A DNA stretch of 25,841 nucleotides from a virus, in the IMG/VR virus record IMGVR_UViG_3300027333_000122, positions 1 through 25,841 of that record; one strand, written 5' to 3'. The notes beneath the pieces are model-generated. The model worked only from the letters and a program-made list of their open reading frames with translations. It made no database searches and was not told where the DNA came from. This document shows, piece after piece, positions 1-7,951 of this stretch. A program made the translations under genes and the position numbers. Position 1 is the first letter of the stretch, and every line of letters begins with the position of its first letter.

Positions 1-220
1 CAGCAGGGTGGTGGCCCCGGTCGAGGGTGCCTTGGTCAGACCTGCAGCGCCGGTCAGCTGGGTGCCGCCCCCGCCCGCACCCCAAGAGCTCAAGCTGCCT
101 GACGCCAGCGAGCTGCAAAAGCGCAGCCGCATGCGACAGGCCGGCATCATGGGCGGCACCCAGCTGACCGGCGCTGCAGGTCTGACCAAGGCACCCTCGA
201 CCGGGGCCACCACCCTGCTG
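1..220. repeat. Perfect 70-bp inverted repeat at the window edge
   Basis: Bases 1-70 are the exact reverse complement of bases 151-220, checked in ten-base blocks with no mismatch. The 80 bases between them (71-150) form the loop. Pairing stops inward at 71/150, and the outer limit is the first base of the window. The right arm encodes the conserved C-terminus of the small pre-portal protein, so the left arm is most simply an inverted copy of coding sequence. It could be a fold-back chimera at a contig end, a recent inverted duplication, or a real hairpin end; an artefact is the most economical explanation. Confidence 0.95.
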
Positions 221-229
221 GGCGGCTGA
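2..229 (+). CDS. Small pre-portal phage protein (5' end missing or rearranged)
   Basis: The frame is open to the left edge and stops at 227-229, overlapping the portal start (TGATG). The C-terminus has LTGAAGL and a final TTLLGG. This pattern is known from small proline-rich proteins encoded just before the portal in many podoviruses; their function is not established. Only the codons from about base 71 onward (a PPAP stretch, then a charged segment, then the C-terminal motif) can be trusted. The preceding 21 or so residues come from the antisense copy of the gene's own 3' end and are probably not the natural N-terminus. A GTG at 8 would allow a 73-aa product, but I see no convincing ribosome site, so treat the gene as 5'-truncated. 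Confidence 0.6.
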   Translation, partial: SRVVAPVEGALVRPAAPVSWVPPPPAPQELKLPDASELQKRSRMRQAGIMGGTQLTGAAGLTKAPSTGATTLLGG

Positions 230-1923
230 TGGACTACCCCGAGGACACGCGCAACCCACGCCAACGCAAGCTGGCGCGGAAGACCGCGCTGTGGACCGAG
301 CGCTCCAGCTGGATGCACGACTGGCGAGAGATCAGCCAGTTCATGCAGCCCCGGCTGGGCCGCTTCCTGAGCACCGAAGCCAACAAGGGCGATCGGCGCG
401 CGAACCACATCCTCGACCTCGTGACCTTGCGCGCTCGGCGCGTCCTGGCCGCCGGCATGATGTCGGGCATGACAAGCCCGGCCCGGCCCTGGTTCCGCTT
501 CGGACTGCGCGACAAGCAGCTGGCGGAGGCCCCTGGCGTCAAGGCCTACCTGCACGACTCGGCCGAGGTGGTGCGAGCCATCTTCTCGTCGAGCAACACC
601 TACAACGCCCTGCACCAGCTCTACGGCGAGCTGCCGTTGTTCGGCTCGGCGGTGTCGGTGGTCGTGCCCAACTTCCAGAACGTCATCCACCACCACCCGC
701 TGACCATCGGGGAATACGCGTTCGCCACCAACCACGACGGTGTCGTCGACACGCTGGTGCGCGAGTTCCCGATGACGGTCAGCCAGATGGTCAAGCAGTT
801 CGGCATCAGCAACTGCTCCGAGACCGTGCAAAACATGTTCCGCTCCGGGCTGTACGACGCCCCGGTCAACATCGTGCACATGGTCGAGCCCAACATGGGT
901 CGCAACATGGAGCGGATGGACAACCGCAACATGCCGTTCTCGTCGTGCTACTTCGAGCCCAGCCGCGACGACTACGACCGCATGCTGTCCTCGTCTGGCT
1001 TCAAGCGCTTCCGCGCGCTGTGCCCCCGCTGGGACGTCGTGAGCAACGACGTCTACGGCACCGGGCCGGGCGCCGAGGCGCTGGGCGCGGTCAAGCAGCT
1101 GCAGTTCGAGCACATGCGCAAGGCGCAGGCGATCGACTACAAGGTCAACCCCCCGCTGCAGATCCCCAGTGCGTACAAGAACCAGACCGTCAACCGGCTG
1201 CCCGGCGGCACCATGTACGTCGACGCCGCCCAGGCTGGCGCTGGCATCCGCAGCGCGTTCGAGGTCAACCTGGACCTGAGCCACCTGCTGGCCGACATCC
1301 AGGACGTGCGTGCGCAGATCGAAGGCACGTGGTACACCGACCTCTTCCTCATGCTGGCCAACGACACCCGCAGCGGCGTGACCGCCACTGAGGTGGCCGA
1401 GCGGCACGAAGAGAAGCTGCTGATGCTGGGGCCTGTGCTCGAGCGCTTGCAGACCGAGCTCCTCAAGCCGATGGTCGACATGGCCTTCGACGACGCCGCT
1501 GCGGCCGGCATCCTGCCCGAGCCCCCGCCCGAGCTGGAGAACATGGAAATCGAGATCGAGTACATCAGCGTCCTGGCCCAGGCCCAGCGCGCTGTGGCTG
1601 CCGCTGGCGCCGACCGACTGTTCGGTGCGGTAGGCCAGTTCGCCACGCTCAAGCCCGAGGTCTTGGACAAGGTCGACTTCGATCAAGCTGTCGACGACTA
1701 CGCCGACATGTACGGCGTCAACCCCAAGCTGATCGTGCCCGACGACGTGGTGGCCAAGAAGCGTGCAGCCCGCGCCCAGCGGGAGCAGCAGGCACAGACC
1801 GCGGCGGCCATGCCGCAAACCGTCGAGACGGCCAAGACGGCCGGCGAGATCAACACCCAGGGCGTGCAGGACGTGATGAACCTCCTGCAGGGGTACAGCA
1901 CCCCCAGCCCGTCGCAGGTCTGA
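229..1923 (+). CDS. Portal protein (head-tail connector, T7 gp8-like)
   Basis: This 564-aa protein matches the podovirus head-to-tail connecting protein family. These proteins form the dodecameric ring at one capsid vertex through which DNA is packaged and ejected. Visible family features are an N-terminal helical segment with basic residues (RQRKLARKTALW), the stretch ILDLVTLRARRVLAAGMMSGMTSPARPWF at about residues 61-90 (contiguous in the protein), and an Ala/Gln-rich C-terminal tail (about 500-564) of the kind that reaches into the capsid. The length is normal for the family. The ATG overlaps the previous stop codon, indicating coupled translation. Position right after the small LTG/TLLG protein supports the call. 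The terminase genes expected next to it must lie left of the window. Confidence 0.93.
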   Translation: MDYPEDTRNPRQRKLARKTALWTERSSWMHDWREISQFMQPRLGRFLSTEANKGDRRANHILDLVTLRARRVLAAGMMSGMTSPARPWFRFGLRDKQLAEAPGVKAYLHDSAEVVRAIFSSSNTYNALHQLYGELPLFGSAVSVVVPNFQNVIHHHPLTIGEYAFATNHDGVVDTLVREFPMTVSQMVKQFGISNCSETVQNMFRSGLYDAPVNIVHMVEPNMGRNMERMDNRNMPFSSCYFEPSRDDYDRMLSSSGFKRFRALCPRWDVVSNDVYGTGPGAEALGAVKQLQFEHMRKAQAIDYKVNPPLQIPSAYKNQTVNRLPGGTMYVDAAQAGAGIRSAFEVNLDLSHLLADIQDVRAQIEGTWYTDLFLMLANDTRSGVTATEVAERHEEKLLMLGPVLERLQTELLKPMVDMAFDDAAAAGILPEPPPELENMEIEIEYISVLAQAQRAVAAAGADRLFGAVGQFATLKPEVLDKVDFDQAVDDYADMYGVNPKLIVPDDVVAKKRAARAQREQQAQTAAAMPQTVETAKTAGEINTQGVQDVMNLLQGYSTPSPSQV

Positions 1924-1934
1924 AAGAAGGCAGC

Positions 1935-3728
1935 ATGTCCAACATCCTCAAGCAGAACACCCCGCTCCTCGTCGACAGCGCCACAGGGCGCGCGGTGGGC
2001 GTCAAGAACGCCGACGGCAGCGAGACCCTGTTCGGTGGGGGTGGCGGCGGCAAGGACGTCTCGGCCATCGTGGGCCTGGACATCACCGGCCAGCGCGACG
2101 CGACGGCCCAGGTGCTGTCGGTGCTGGAGGCCGAAGGCCACGTCTATGTCCCCCGCGGGGCGCGGGTGGCGATCGACCAGCTCGTCATGCCCGCCGGCAC
2201 GGTCATCAGCGGCCCGGGCAAGATCATCTACAAGACGACGGCCAACCAGGACGACAACAGCATCCGCCTGCAATCGGACTGCACCGTCGACGGCCTCACC
2301 TTTGAGGCCGACGGCCTGGAGTCCATCCCGCGCAAGATCCTCTACAGCGCCAACTGCGAAAACCCCACGGTCGCCAACTGCAAGTTCAACGGGCAGCTGG
2401 TCTCCAGCCAGTCTTTTGTCGGGTTCGAGACCTGGGTGTATTTCGATCAAAACACCACCGGCCACCGCTGCGTCCACAACACGTCGCGCTACGGCCGCTA
2501 CGGCACGTTCTCGACGGCGGTGTCCGACGGGCTCTATGCCGGCAACCGCTTCTTCGAACCGACCGCCAGCCTGATGCAGTTCTACGGCGGCAAGAACAAC
2601 ACCGTCTCGGAAAACATCCTGCGCGGCCGAGCCAAGCACTACACCGGTGACACCCCGCAGCTCGGCGACAGTGCGCAGGGCACCGTGACGGGGGTCAACT
2701 TCTTGTCGCTGGGTTTCCTGGGTTCACGCCGCGGGGCACACCACAACCGCATCATCGGCAACCACATCAGCGGCGTGACCGAAGAAGGCATCGGCTTCGA
2801 TGCCGCAGCCAACAACGCGTACAACTGCCCAGAGAACTTCGTGCTGCCGGTGGCCACGGTTTTCGAGGTCAACCTCGACGGCCAGAACGCGCTCATCACC
2901 ATCCAGGAGCCCACACTCCAGGGCGGCTCTGCAGCCCCCGCTGGCTGGGCCGATGAGTTCTTCGTCGTGGCCATGACGGGCGACGCCGTCGGCTACACCG
3001 CCAAGATCATCTCGGCCACGTCTTCGGCCTCGGCCAACACCGTCACGCTGCGCGTCAACCTCAACGCAGGCTTCCCACCGCTGGCCACGGGCGACAAGCT
3101 GCTCATCACGCTGGGCTTCATGCACAACGAGATCCTGGGCAACACCATCACCGACACCACGACGGGCATCTCGCTGTACGGCTCGCAATGGCACAACCGC
3201 GCCGAGGGCAACATCGTGCGCGCGATCACCAACGGCATCCAGGTTGGCTCCATCGTCAGCGTGCTGGTGCCGGGGGCCCAGGCCAACGGCCAGCCCGCAG
3301 TTGGCGCTGGCGTGCAGGCCTATTCTGGCTGCTGCGCCATCGTCAACAACTCCTGCTCGATGGCTTTCGACAACCAGCCCACGGCCTACGACCGGGGCAA
3401 CACCAACGTGGCAGGCCCTGTCACGGTCGGCACGTGGTGCTACGGCGCCCCGGCGGTGGCCGAGCAGAACCCCGGCATGGACATCTCGGGCAACACCTTC
3501 GTGGCCGCGCGCGACGCCGTCCTGGGCGGCTCGTTCGCCACGACCTCGCCGGGCAACAGCAGCCTGACCCGGCCCATCATCGCCAACAACAAGAGCCTTG
3601 GTGGCGGGGGTCTCGCGCTCAACCGGACCACGGGCGCCTATGTCGGGCCCAACTTCAAGAACGGTGTGCGCGAGAACTTCGCCGCAGGCTCATCCGCCAA
3701 CAACGTCGGCACCGTCACCGCGCCGTAA
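1935..3728 (+). CDS. Tail-spike-like protein with a right-handed beta-helix candidate
   Basis: This 597-aa protein starts with a 33-residue module (QNTPLLVDSATGR, then VGVKNADGSETLF) almost identical to that of the next gene, followed by a Gly-rich hinge GGGGGGK. The body resembles pectate-lyase-fold spikes: a segment DITGQRDATAQVLSVLEAEGHVYVPRGARV typical of the helix cap, then turn-rich strands with many Asn residues (NNTVSENILRG, NRIIGNHISGVTEEGIGF, HNEILGNTITDTTTGISLYG). Such proteins trimerise and bind or cleave surface polysaccharide. I cannot assign a catalytic site. The ATG follows AGAAGG (1925-1930). The gene lies between portal and capsid genes rather than among late tail genes, which is unusual. 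The fold is inferred; a tail role is likely because of the shared anchor. Confidence 0.75.
   Translation: MSNILKQNTPLLVDSATGRAVGVKNADGSETLFGGGGGGKDVSAIVGLDITGQRDATAQVLSVLEAEGHVYVPRGARVAIDQLVMPAGTVISGPGKIIYKTTANQDDNSIRLQSDCTVDGLTFEADGLESIPRKILYSANCENPTVANCKFNGQLVSSQSFVGFETWVYFDQNTTGHRCVHNTSRYGRYGTFSTAVSDGLYAGNRFFEPTASLMQFYGGKNNTVSENILRGRAKHYTGDTPQLGDSAQGTVTGVNFLSLGFLGSRRGAHHNRIIGNHISGVTEEGIGFDAAANNAYNCPENFVLPVATVFEVNLDGQNALITIQEPTLQGGSAAPAGWADEFFVVAMTGDAVGYTAKIISATSSASANTVTLRVNLNAGFPPLATGDKLLITLGFMHNEILGNTITDTTTGISLYGSQWHNRAEGNIVRAITNGIQVGSIVSVLVPGAQANGQPAVGAGVQAYSGCCAIVNNSCSMAFDNQPTAYDRGNTNVAGPVTVGTWCYGAPAVAEQNPGMDISGNTFVAARDAVLGGSFATTSPGNSSLTRPIIANNKSLGGGGLALNRTTGAYVGPNFKNGVRENFAAGSSANNVGTVTAP
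1998..2032 (+). repeat. 35-bp direct repeat, copy 1 (spike anchor module)
   Basis: Bases 1998-2032 are identical to 3807-3841. They encode the end of the shared N-terminal module (VGVKNADGSETLF) of the two spike-like genes. Flanking codons on the 5' side are similar but not identical, so selection or recombination has kept this block uniform. Confidence 0.9.
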
Positions 3729-3743
3729 CGCAGAAAGAAAACC

Positions 3744-5297
3744 ATGCCGATCATCCTGAGCCAGAACACCCCCTACCTGATCGACAGCGCTACGGGCCGC
3801 ACGGTCGGCGTCAAGAACGCCGACGGCAGCGAGACCCTGTTTGACGCGAACATCGGGTTGGTCACTGCAGTCTCTGCCATCGTCGAGAGCTACGAGCACA
3901 GCAAACACCGCAACCCGCGAGTGAACCCGGTGATCCGCTCGTGCGAGCTGGTCAGCGACACGATCTACGCCGACAGCGCGGCTCTGCAAGCTGCCTTCGG
4001 CGCCGCAGGGAACGCAAACAAGGGCGGCAAGGTCGTCGCTGGATCTGGCTACGTCATCCTGGTGAGCAACGGCACCGCATGGGCCACGCCGAGTGAGGGC
4101 GTCATGGGCTACCAGCGCACTGGCGTCAGCACGACCGGTTATGCCGCGGCTGTCAACTTTCTGCCTGCTGGATTTACCAATCTCCCGCCCGCGACTGGCG
4201 GTGTGCAGCTTACAAAGCCTTTCCGGCTTTACGGTGCGATGCCGTGGGCCAACAACGGGATTCAAGGGCTCGGCTTTTTCAGTGCGGCGGGGGCGCGGGT
4301 CCAGACCGCGACAGGGCGCGTGCTTATCAGCACGGACGAGCCTGAACCGATCTTGCGCGGCGGGGGTTTCGGCACGGTGGGTTTTCTGATGGTCGATTTG
4401 CACGACGGCAACGGCCCTCGACTCGTGGTTGATCCCGCCATCGTCCCCGCTGAGCAGTACAGTAACGTGGCGTTCCTGGGCGGTGCGGCAGGCGGCATTC
4501 AGCCGGTCAAGTTCGACGTCTCGCAACTCGGCAGCTTCGGGCGCCGCAAACGGGACTTGATCTTCCCCGTGCCGTGGGACGTGACGCTGACTGACTTCCG
4601 CATCAAGCCGGTGTCAAGCTACTTCCAGCCGCCGGAGTCTCCGCGCATCGTGTTCGTGACAGATTCGATGGGGGCTACGGTACGCCAGGGTGACCAGAAA
4701 GACGGCTACGTCCCGGTGCTTCAGGACTTCCTGGGCGTGTACGACACCATCCTGGTCGGCGAAGGTGGCACTGGCTTCGTGAACACCAACGGAGCGAACC
4801 GCAACCACCTTGCCAAGCTGCAGAACTTGGCGCTCATCCCCCAGTACGCCAATCCCGCGGAGATTGTCATTCAAGGCAGCGCCAACGACAACAACCTGCC
4901 GGGCATCGCTGACGCAGCAGAAGCGTGCGCGCGCTACGCTCTCGACAAGTGGCCGAACAGCCTTATCACGGTCACGGGGCCCACGGCACGCAACACCACC
5001 ACCGAGCAGGCCAACTCGATCGCCACTGAAAACGCCATCAAAGCGGGGCTGGATCGGGTTATTTCCGATCGGCTGGTGTGGGTCCCGATGATGACAGACA
5101 ACCCTCAGTTTATCCGCGGGTCCGGCACCATTGACGGACCCGCAGGAGACGGTAACGCGGACTTGATGTTCCGTTCCGGGCCCGACAACATCCACTGGGG
5201 CACCCCGGGCCACCTGATCGCTGGCCGCGATTACTTCGGCCCTCGGAAGATTGCAGCCCTTCGCGCGTGGCTGCGGTCGCGCACCGCGGTTCGCTGA
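3744..5297 (+). CDS. Tail-spike-like protein with C-terminal SGNH/GDSL hydrolase domain
   Basis: This 517-aa protein begins with the same anchor module as its neighbour (QNTPYLIDSATGRTVGVK...). The C-terminal half, from about residue 295, has the ordered blocks of SGNH esterases: VTDSMG with candidate nucleophile Ser308, Gly-rich EGGTGF (block II), GSANDN with Gly378 and Asn381 (block III), and DNIHWGTPGH with Asp481 and His484 (block V). Phage SGNH domains commonly remove acetyl or other ester groups from host polysaccharides, so deacetylation of capsule or O-antigen is a reasonable inference; the substrate is unknown. Residues about 40-290 look like a beta-rich stalk or carbohydrate-binding part without a family I can name. 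Only 15 bases separate it from the previous gene. The upstream ribosome site is weak (AGAAAGAAAA). Confidence 0.82.
   Translation: MPIILSQNTPYLIDSATGRTVGVKNADGSETLFDANIGLVTAVSAIVESYEHSKHRNPRVNPVIRSCELVSDTIYADSAALQAAFGAAGNANKGGKVVAGSGYVILVSNGTAWATPSEGVMGYQRTGVSTTGYAAAVNFLPAGFTNLPPATGGVQLTKPFRLYGAMPWANNGIQGLGFFSAAGARVQTATGRVLISTDEPEPILRGGGFGTVGFLMVDLHDGNGPRLVVDPAIVPAEQYSNVAFLGGAAGGIQPVKFDVSQLGSFGRRKRDLIFPVPWDVTLTDFRIKPVSSYFQPPESPRIVFVTDSMGATVRQGDQKDGYVPVLQDFLGVYDTILVGEGGTGFVNTNGANRNHLAKLQNLALIPQYANPAEIVIQGSANDNNLPGIADAAEACARYALDKWPNSLITVTGPTARNTTTEQANSIATENAIKAGLDRVISDRLVWVPMMTDNPQFIRGSGTIDGPAGDGNADLMFRSGPDNIHWGTPGHLIAGRDYFGPRKIAALRAWLRSRTAVR
3807..3841 (+). repeat. 35-bp direct repeat, copy 2 (spike anchor module)
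   Basis: Identical to 1998-2032 in the preceding spike gene. A homologous block at the anchor/receptor-domain boundary would allow in-frame exchange or deletion between the two genes. Confidence 0.9.
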
Positions 5298-5304
5298 CAA
5301 GCCC

Positions 5305-5336
5305 GTGCGGTTGGGTTTGGCAGTCCGCAACACACT
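5305..5336 (+). promoter_or_regulatory. Putative late promoter A (GTGCGGTTG-N17-CACACT)
   Basis: GTGCGGTTG at 5305-5313 is followed after 17 bases by CACACT (5331-5336). CACACT matches the GACAAT box of the better copies at four of six positions. It fills the 45-base gap between the SGNH spike and the Bbp19-like gene. The ATG at 5343 is six bases after the -10-like box, which predicts a leaderless transcript. This is the weakest intergenic copy in its -10 half. Confidence 0.5.
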
Positions 5337-5342
5337 GCAGGC

Positions 5343-5651
5343 ATGTCAACCTCGGACCTCCCGCTCTACGCTGAAACCGACAACCTGCTGGCCGAGCAAG
5401 GCAAGCAGGAGAAGGACTTTCAGCAGCAGCGCGTCAACGATCTCAAGTGGCTGATGGGCCACCGACAAGGGCGCCGCATCGTGGCGGACCTGCTGCAACG
5501 TACCGGCCAGGAGACCAGCTCCTTCACCGGCAACAGCGGCACGTTCTTCAACGAGGGCGTCCGATCCGTCGGGCTCAACCTGCAACTCGAGATCAAGGCC
5601 CACTGCTTTGAGGCGTACGTCCAGATGCTCAAAGAAGGCAACGGCAAATGA
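5343..5651 (+). CDS. Bbp19-like phage structural-module protein
   Basis: This 102-aa protein carries the pattern LKWLMGHRQGRRIVADLLQ, then SSFTGNSGTFFNEGVRSVGL, then FEAYVQMLKE. That matches a small protein family named after Bordetella phage BPP-1 Bbp19, encoded next to the scaffold and capsid genes in many podoviruses. Its molecular role is not known; position suggests capsid assembly or packaging. There is no good Shine-Dalgarno sequence before the ATG (GCAGG ends only two bases upstream), in keeping with the leaderless start suggested by promoter A. The 3' end overlaps the scaffold gene by four bases (ATGA). Confidence 0.82.
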   Translation: MSTSDLPLYAETDNLLAEQGKQEKDFQQQRVNDLKWLMGHRQGRRIVADLLQRTGQETSSFTGNSGTFFNEGVRSVGLNLQLEIKAHCFEAYVQMLKEGNGK

Positions 5652-6274
5652 GTGACGAAACCCTGCTGGGCGCGGAGCCAGATTCCACCGCATCCGCCAC
5701 GCAGCAAAACCCAGGCACCACCGGCGCAACTGCCGGCGACACCAACCAACCCCCGACGGGCGACAAGCCTGAAGGCGAGGGCAGCAAGCCCGAAGGCGAA
5801 GGCACCACGGTGCCGGAGACCTACGAGTTCAAGATGCCCGAAGGTTTGGAGCTCGACACCGAGGCAGCGACCGAGTTTGGCGCGCTGGCCAAGGAGTTCA
5901 AGCTCTCCGCCGAGAACGCCCAGAAGGTCGCAGACATCGGCGCCAAGATGGTCCAGAAAGCTGCAGTGGCGCAAGCCGAGCAGTTCAAGGCCACCCAGGC
6001 GGAGTGGGCGCGGGAGGTCACCAACGACAAAGAGATCGGCGGTGCCAAGCTGCAAGAAAACCTCGGTGTGGCCCGCAAGGCCATCGAGACCTTCGGCGGC
6101 GCTGAGCTGCGCGAGTTCTTGAACGTGACAGGGTTTGGCAACAACCCGTTGCTGGTCAAGACCTTCGCCCGCATCGGCAAGGCGATCAGTGAGGACGGCT
6201 TCGTCCGTGGCGGCACGACCACCACGCCGGACCCGGCCGCGAACTTCTACCCCAGCATGACCAAGAAAGGTTAA
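5648..6274 (+). CDS. Capsid scaffolding protein
   Basis: This 208-aa acidic protein has the layout of a podovirus scaffold. A disordered N-terminus (residues 1-60) is rich in Thr, Gly, Pro and Glu with a repeated KPEGEG unit. The motif YEFKMPEGLELD follows, then a long helical, coiled-coil-like region (about 70-150), and a C-terminal part with NNPLLVKTFARIGKAISEDGFV. Scaffolds guide coat assembly and leave before DNA packaging. The place immediately before the major capsid gene is the usual one. The start ATG overlaps the stop of the Bbp19-like gene, so translation is probably coupled. I see no protease motif, so this is not a fused protease-scaffold. Confidence 0.85.
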   Translation: MSDETLLGAEPDSTASATQQNPGTTGATAGDTNQPPTGDKPEGEGSKPEGEGTTVPETYEFKMPEGLELDTEAATEFGALAKEFKLSAENAQKVADIGAKMVQKAAVAQAEQFKATQAEWAREVTNDKEIGGAKLQENLGVARKAIETFGGAELREFLNVTGFGNNPLLVKTFARIGKAISEDGFVRGGTTTTPDPAANFYPSMTKKG

Positions 6275-6280
6275 CGCTCC

Positions 6281-7276
6281 ATGGCTACCCTCGCAACCTT
6301 TGCCCCCACGCTGGCCGACATGGCCACGCGCATGGACCCCAGCGGCAACATCGCTCAGATCATCGAGATCCTGAACCAGACCAACGCCATCCTCGAGGAC
6401 ATGCCTTGGGTCGAAGGCAACCTGCCGACCGGCCACAAGACCACGATCCGTTCGGGTCTGCCCCAGGGCACGTGGCGCAAGCTGAACTACGGCGTTCAGC
6501 CCGAGAAGTCGACCACCGTCCAGATCGTGGACACCACCGGCATGCTCGAGAGCTACGCCGAGGTGGACAAGGACTTGGTCGAACTCAACGGCAACAGCGC
6601 TGCGTTCCGCATGTCCGAAGACCGTGCTTTCATCGAAGGCATGAACCAGACCATGGCCCGCCAGCTGATCTACGGCGACGCCGCGATCGACCCCGAGAAG
6701 ATCACGGGCTTTGCCCCGCGCTTCTCGCAGAAGTCTGGCGCCGCCAACAGCGAGAACATCCTCGACGCTGGTGGCACCGGCTCCAACAACACCTCCATCT
6801 GGCTGGTGGGTTGGGGCGCCAACACCGTGCACGGCATCTACCCGAAGGCCGCTCAAGCTGGTCTGCGCCAGGAAGACCTGGGCCGCGAGACCTTGTTCGA
6901 CGCCCAGGGCGGCCGCTACGAAGGCTACCGCACCCACTACCAGTGGAAGTGCGGTCTGACCGTGCGCGACTGGCGCTACATCGTGCGCATCTGCAACATC
7001 GACGTTCCGTCGCTGACCAAGAACGCCTCGGCCGGTGCCGACCTCGTTGACCTGCTGACCCAGGCTGTCGAGATCCCCCCGAACCTGAATGGCGCCAAGT
7101 TCGTGTTCTACGCGAACCGCACCATCCTGGCCTTCCTGCGCCGCCAGATCACCAACAAGGTTGCCAGCGCCACCTTGAGCGTGGATCAGGTGGGCGGCAA
7201 GCACGTCGTGTCCTTCGATGGCATCCCCATGAAGAAGGTCGACGTCATCCTGAACACCGAGGCCCGCGTGGTCTAA
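6281..7276 (+). CDS. Major capsid protein (BPP-1/epsilon15-type HK97 fold)
   Basis: This 331-aa protein resembles the coat proteins of BPP-1 and epsilon15-like podoviruses. Recognisable parts are the N-terminal FAPTLADMATRMDPSGNIAQIIEILNQ, the stretch LPTGHKTTIRSGLPQGTWRKLNYG, the central GTGSNNTSIWLVGWG and the YEGYRTHYQWKCGLTVRDWRYI segment (quoted in overlapping part). These coats have an HK97-like fold; the BPP-1 version is topologically permuted. The gene sits in the scaffold-coat-cement order and has smooth, highly GC-biased codons, consistent with strong expression. AGAAAGG at 6264-6270 is the likely ribosome site. Confidence 0.92.
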   Translation: MATLATFAPTLADMATRMDPSGNIAQIIEILNQTNAILEDMPWVEGNLPTGHKTTIRSGLPQGTWRKLNYGVQPEKSTTVQIVDTTGMLESYAEVDKDLVELNGNSAAFRMSEDRAFIEGMNQTMARQLIYGDAAIDPEKITGFAPRFSQKSGAANSENILDAGGTGSNNTSIWLVGWGANTVHGIYPKAAQAGLRQEDLGRETLFDAQGGRYEGYRTHYQWKCGLTVRDWRYIVRICNIDVPSLTKNASAGADLVDLLTQAVEIPPNLNGAKFVFYANRTILAFLRRQITNKVASATLSVDQVGGKHVVSFDGIPMKKVDVILNTEARVV

Positions 7277-7295
7277 ACGGAAAGGACCCCTTACC

Positions 7296-7730
7296 ATGAT
7301 TCTCGACAAGTTCCTCCAAGTGTCGGACAAGCAGGCGGTCACCGCATCGGCTGCTTCGACCGACGTCATCGACTCCGGTGTGGCCAACCGCGCCATCGGC
7401 GACGACACCGACACCTACTTCGTGGTGACGGTCAACGAAACCGCGCTGGCGGCCGGCGCCGCCACCGTGGTCTTCGCCATCCAGGACTCGGCCGACGGCG
7501 TGACCTTCGCCGACGCGCTGGTCACCCGCCCCTACGGCAAGGCCGAGCTGGTGGCAGGCCGCAACATCGTGATCCCGACCCCCAAGGGTCTGGGCCGCTT
7601 TGTGCGCGCGTTCTACACCGTCGCCACCGGCCCGCTGACCGCGGGCAAGTTCAGCACGCAGTTCACGCTGGACTACAATCGCGACGTGAAGTACCCCCGC
7701 GGCTACTCCGTCAAGACCGGCAACAACTAA
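7296..7730 (+). CDS. Capsid cement/decoration protein (Bbp16-like)
   Basis: This 144-aa protein follows the coat gene and matches the Bbp16 family, which I associate with the BPP-1 jellyroll cement protein that reinforces capsid interfaces. Visible features are the N-terminal MILDKFLQVSDKQAVT, the strand-rich core (TDTYFVVTVNETAL; VVFAIQDSADGVTF), and a closing FTLDYNRDVKYPRGYSV. The sequence is beta-rich with few charged helices, fitting a jellyroll. AAAGGA at 7281-7286 gives a good ribosome site. The family link is from memory of motifs and gene order. Confidence 0.8.
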   Translation: MILDKFLQVSDKQAVTASAASTDVIDSGVANRAIGDDTDTYFVVTVNETALAAGAATVVFAIQDSADGVTFADALVTRPYGKAELVAGRNIVIPTPKGLGRFVRAFYTVATGPLTAGKFSTQFTLDYNRDVKYPRGYSVKTGNN

Positions 7731-7745
7731 ACGAGGCACCACACC

Positions 7746-7937
7746 ATGGGCATCAAAGTGCAAGCGACTCAGCTGGGCTACTACGGCGGCCAGCTCCGCG
7801 AAGAAGGCGCCAAGTTCGAGATCGAATCGAAGGAAGAGCTCGGCAACTGGATGCTGGTGCTGGACGGCAAGGCCGCCAAGGCCAAGACCGCCCAGGCCGC
7901 TCCTGCCGAAGGCGCCGACCCCGAATCGCTGGTCTGA
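7746..7937 (+). CDS. Small conserved phage protein after the capsid genes
   Basis: This 63-aa protein has the N-terminal pattern VQATQLGYYGGQLREEGAKF, followed by an ELGNWMLVLDG segment and an Ala/Glu-rich tail. Short phage proteins of the form KAT-x-GYYGG-x-RREG-x-F...WM are common in capsid modules; I believe they are a domain-of-unknown-function family (possibly DUF7302), but the name is tentative. Function is unknown. GAGG at 7733-7736 is the ribosome site. It is the last gene of the capsid transcription unit: a strong terminator begins 15 bases after its stop codon. Confidence 0.72.
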   Translation: MGIKVQATQLGYYGGQLREEGAKFEIESKEELGNWMLVLDGKAAKAKTAQAAPAEGADPESLV

Positions 7938-7951
7938 CCAGCGCGCTCCTG

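Noticed and set aside
5420-7414. 664-codon open frame on the - strand across the scaffold and coat genes
   Set aside because: It mirrors strongly coding + strand genes in GC-rich DNA. Its translation is Leu/Gly/Val/His-rich without recognisable motifs and it crosses several gene borders.
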